7,338 bases of DNA from Planctomycetes bacterium UBA2386 (GTDB lineage Bacteria; Planctomycetota; UBA1135; UBA2386), in NCBI GenBank assembly GCA_002343845.1, contig DDSQ01000024.1:1-7338 (forward strand), in the 5' to 3' direction. The notes beneath the pieces are model-generated. The model did not search any database, was not told the DNA's origin, and worked only from the letters and a program-made list of their open reading frames with translations. This document shows, one piece after another, positions 7,019 through 7,338 of this stretch. Both the position numbers and the translations under genes were made by a program. Each line of letters begins with the position of its first letter. Within the stretch, counting starts at the first letter, position 1.

Positions 7019-7338
7019 GTTCTCTCTCCCCGACTTCCTGAAGGGGATTAAGACATTTTTGCTGTTCTTTTCTTTGATGGGATAATGTTCTCTCTCCCCG
7101 ACTTCCTGAAGGGGATTAAGACATAGGCATCAAGGGGATTCTTCGGAGTCTCTTGTTCTCTCTCCCCGACTTCCTGAAGGGGATTAAGACAAGATAGCAA
7201 GTTCATGATCCTGAAGAATGTCATGTTCTCTCTCCCCGACTTCCTGAAGGGGATTAAGACACCAACGGCCGCCGCGCCCGTCGCTGCGATCGTGTTTTCC
7301 CTCCCCGACTTCCTGAAGGGGATTAAGACGTCATGGTG
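7019..7338 (+). CRISPR. CRISPR array, leader-proximal end (5 repeats, 4 full spacers, continues past right edge)
   Basis: The repeats are 36 bases, at 7019-7054, 7087-7122, 7155-7190, 7225-7260 and 7294-7329. The first four are identical: GTTCTCTCTCCCCGAC, then TTCCTGAAGGGGATTAAGAC. The fifth differs at two bases, C to T at 7297 and T to C at 7300. Spacers are 7055-7086 (32), 7123-7154 (32), 7191-7224 (34) and 7261-7293 (33); a fifth begins at 7330. The repeat can fold by pairing TCCCC with GGGGA. The last eight bases, ATTAAGAC, resemble the usual crRNA 5' handle, so the + strand is taken as the crRNA strand and the leader lies to the left. By counted bases, spacer GC content is 9/32, 15/32, 12/34 and 25/33. 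No adaptation genes or Cas6 are visible nearby, but the adjacent Cmr operon is the natural user of this array. Confidence 0.98.

Noticed and set aside
7019..7338. Array read in the opposite orientation (leader to the right)
   Set aside because: The + strand repeat ends in ATTAAGAC, typical of the crRNA 5' handle, and the variant repeat is on the right, as expected for the older end.

Overview
The window is a high-GC bacterial chromosome segment carrying the 3' part of a type III-B (Cmr) CRISPR-Cas locus and the start of a CRISPR array. The strongly GC-biased third codon positions, the tight operon and the repeat ending in ATTAAGAC fit a proteobacterium, perhaps a Rhodocyclales/Accumulibacter-like betaproteobacterium. 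That placement is an impression from protein flavour, not something the window proves.

Region 1 (1-5648, + strand) is one compact operon. It holds the C-terminal part of cmr2/cas10, then cmr3, cmr4, cmr5, cmr6, a membrane-anchored CARF protein and a DUF1874 ring nuclease (Crn2/AcrIII-1 family). Four junctions are 4-base ATGA stop/start overlaps and the other two gaps are 17 and 10 bases. An intrinsic-terminator-like hairpin with seven T's follows at about 5688-5720. The genes make a coherent pathway. The Cmr complex binds target RNA, Cmr4 cuts it (catalytic Asp26 is present), and Cas10 makes cyclic oligoadenylate. The messenger switches on the two-helix membrane CARF protein, and the ring nuclease removes the messenger. 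Because DUF1874 ring nucleases are specific for cyclic tetra-adenylate (cA4), cA4 is the predicted signal. Cas10 carries GGED instead of the usual GGDD at its cyclase site.

Region 2 (5733-6279) is a separately promoted small gene for a 155-residue helical, soluble protein that I do not recognise. It lies between the effector operon and the array.

Region 3 (6280-7018) has no convincing gene. It holds GC-rich hairpins, a stretch rich in CGATCG-like words, and the CRISPR leader. Just before the first repeat, a perfect 15-base inverted repeat lies between plausible -35 and -10 elements.

Region 4 (7019-7338) is the leader-proximal end of a CRISPR array with 36-base repeats and 32-34-base spacers. 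Five repeats, four full spacers and the beginning of a fifth are visible, and the array runs off the right edge. The first three spacers are much more AT-rich than the host. No cas1, cas2, cas6 or cmr1 is visible.
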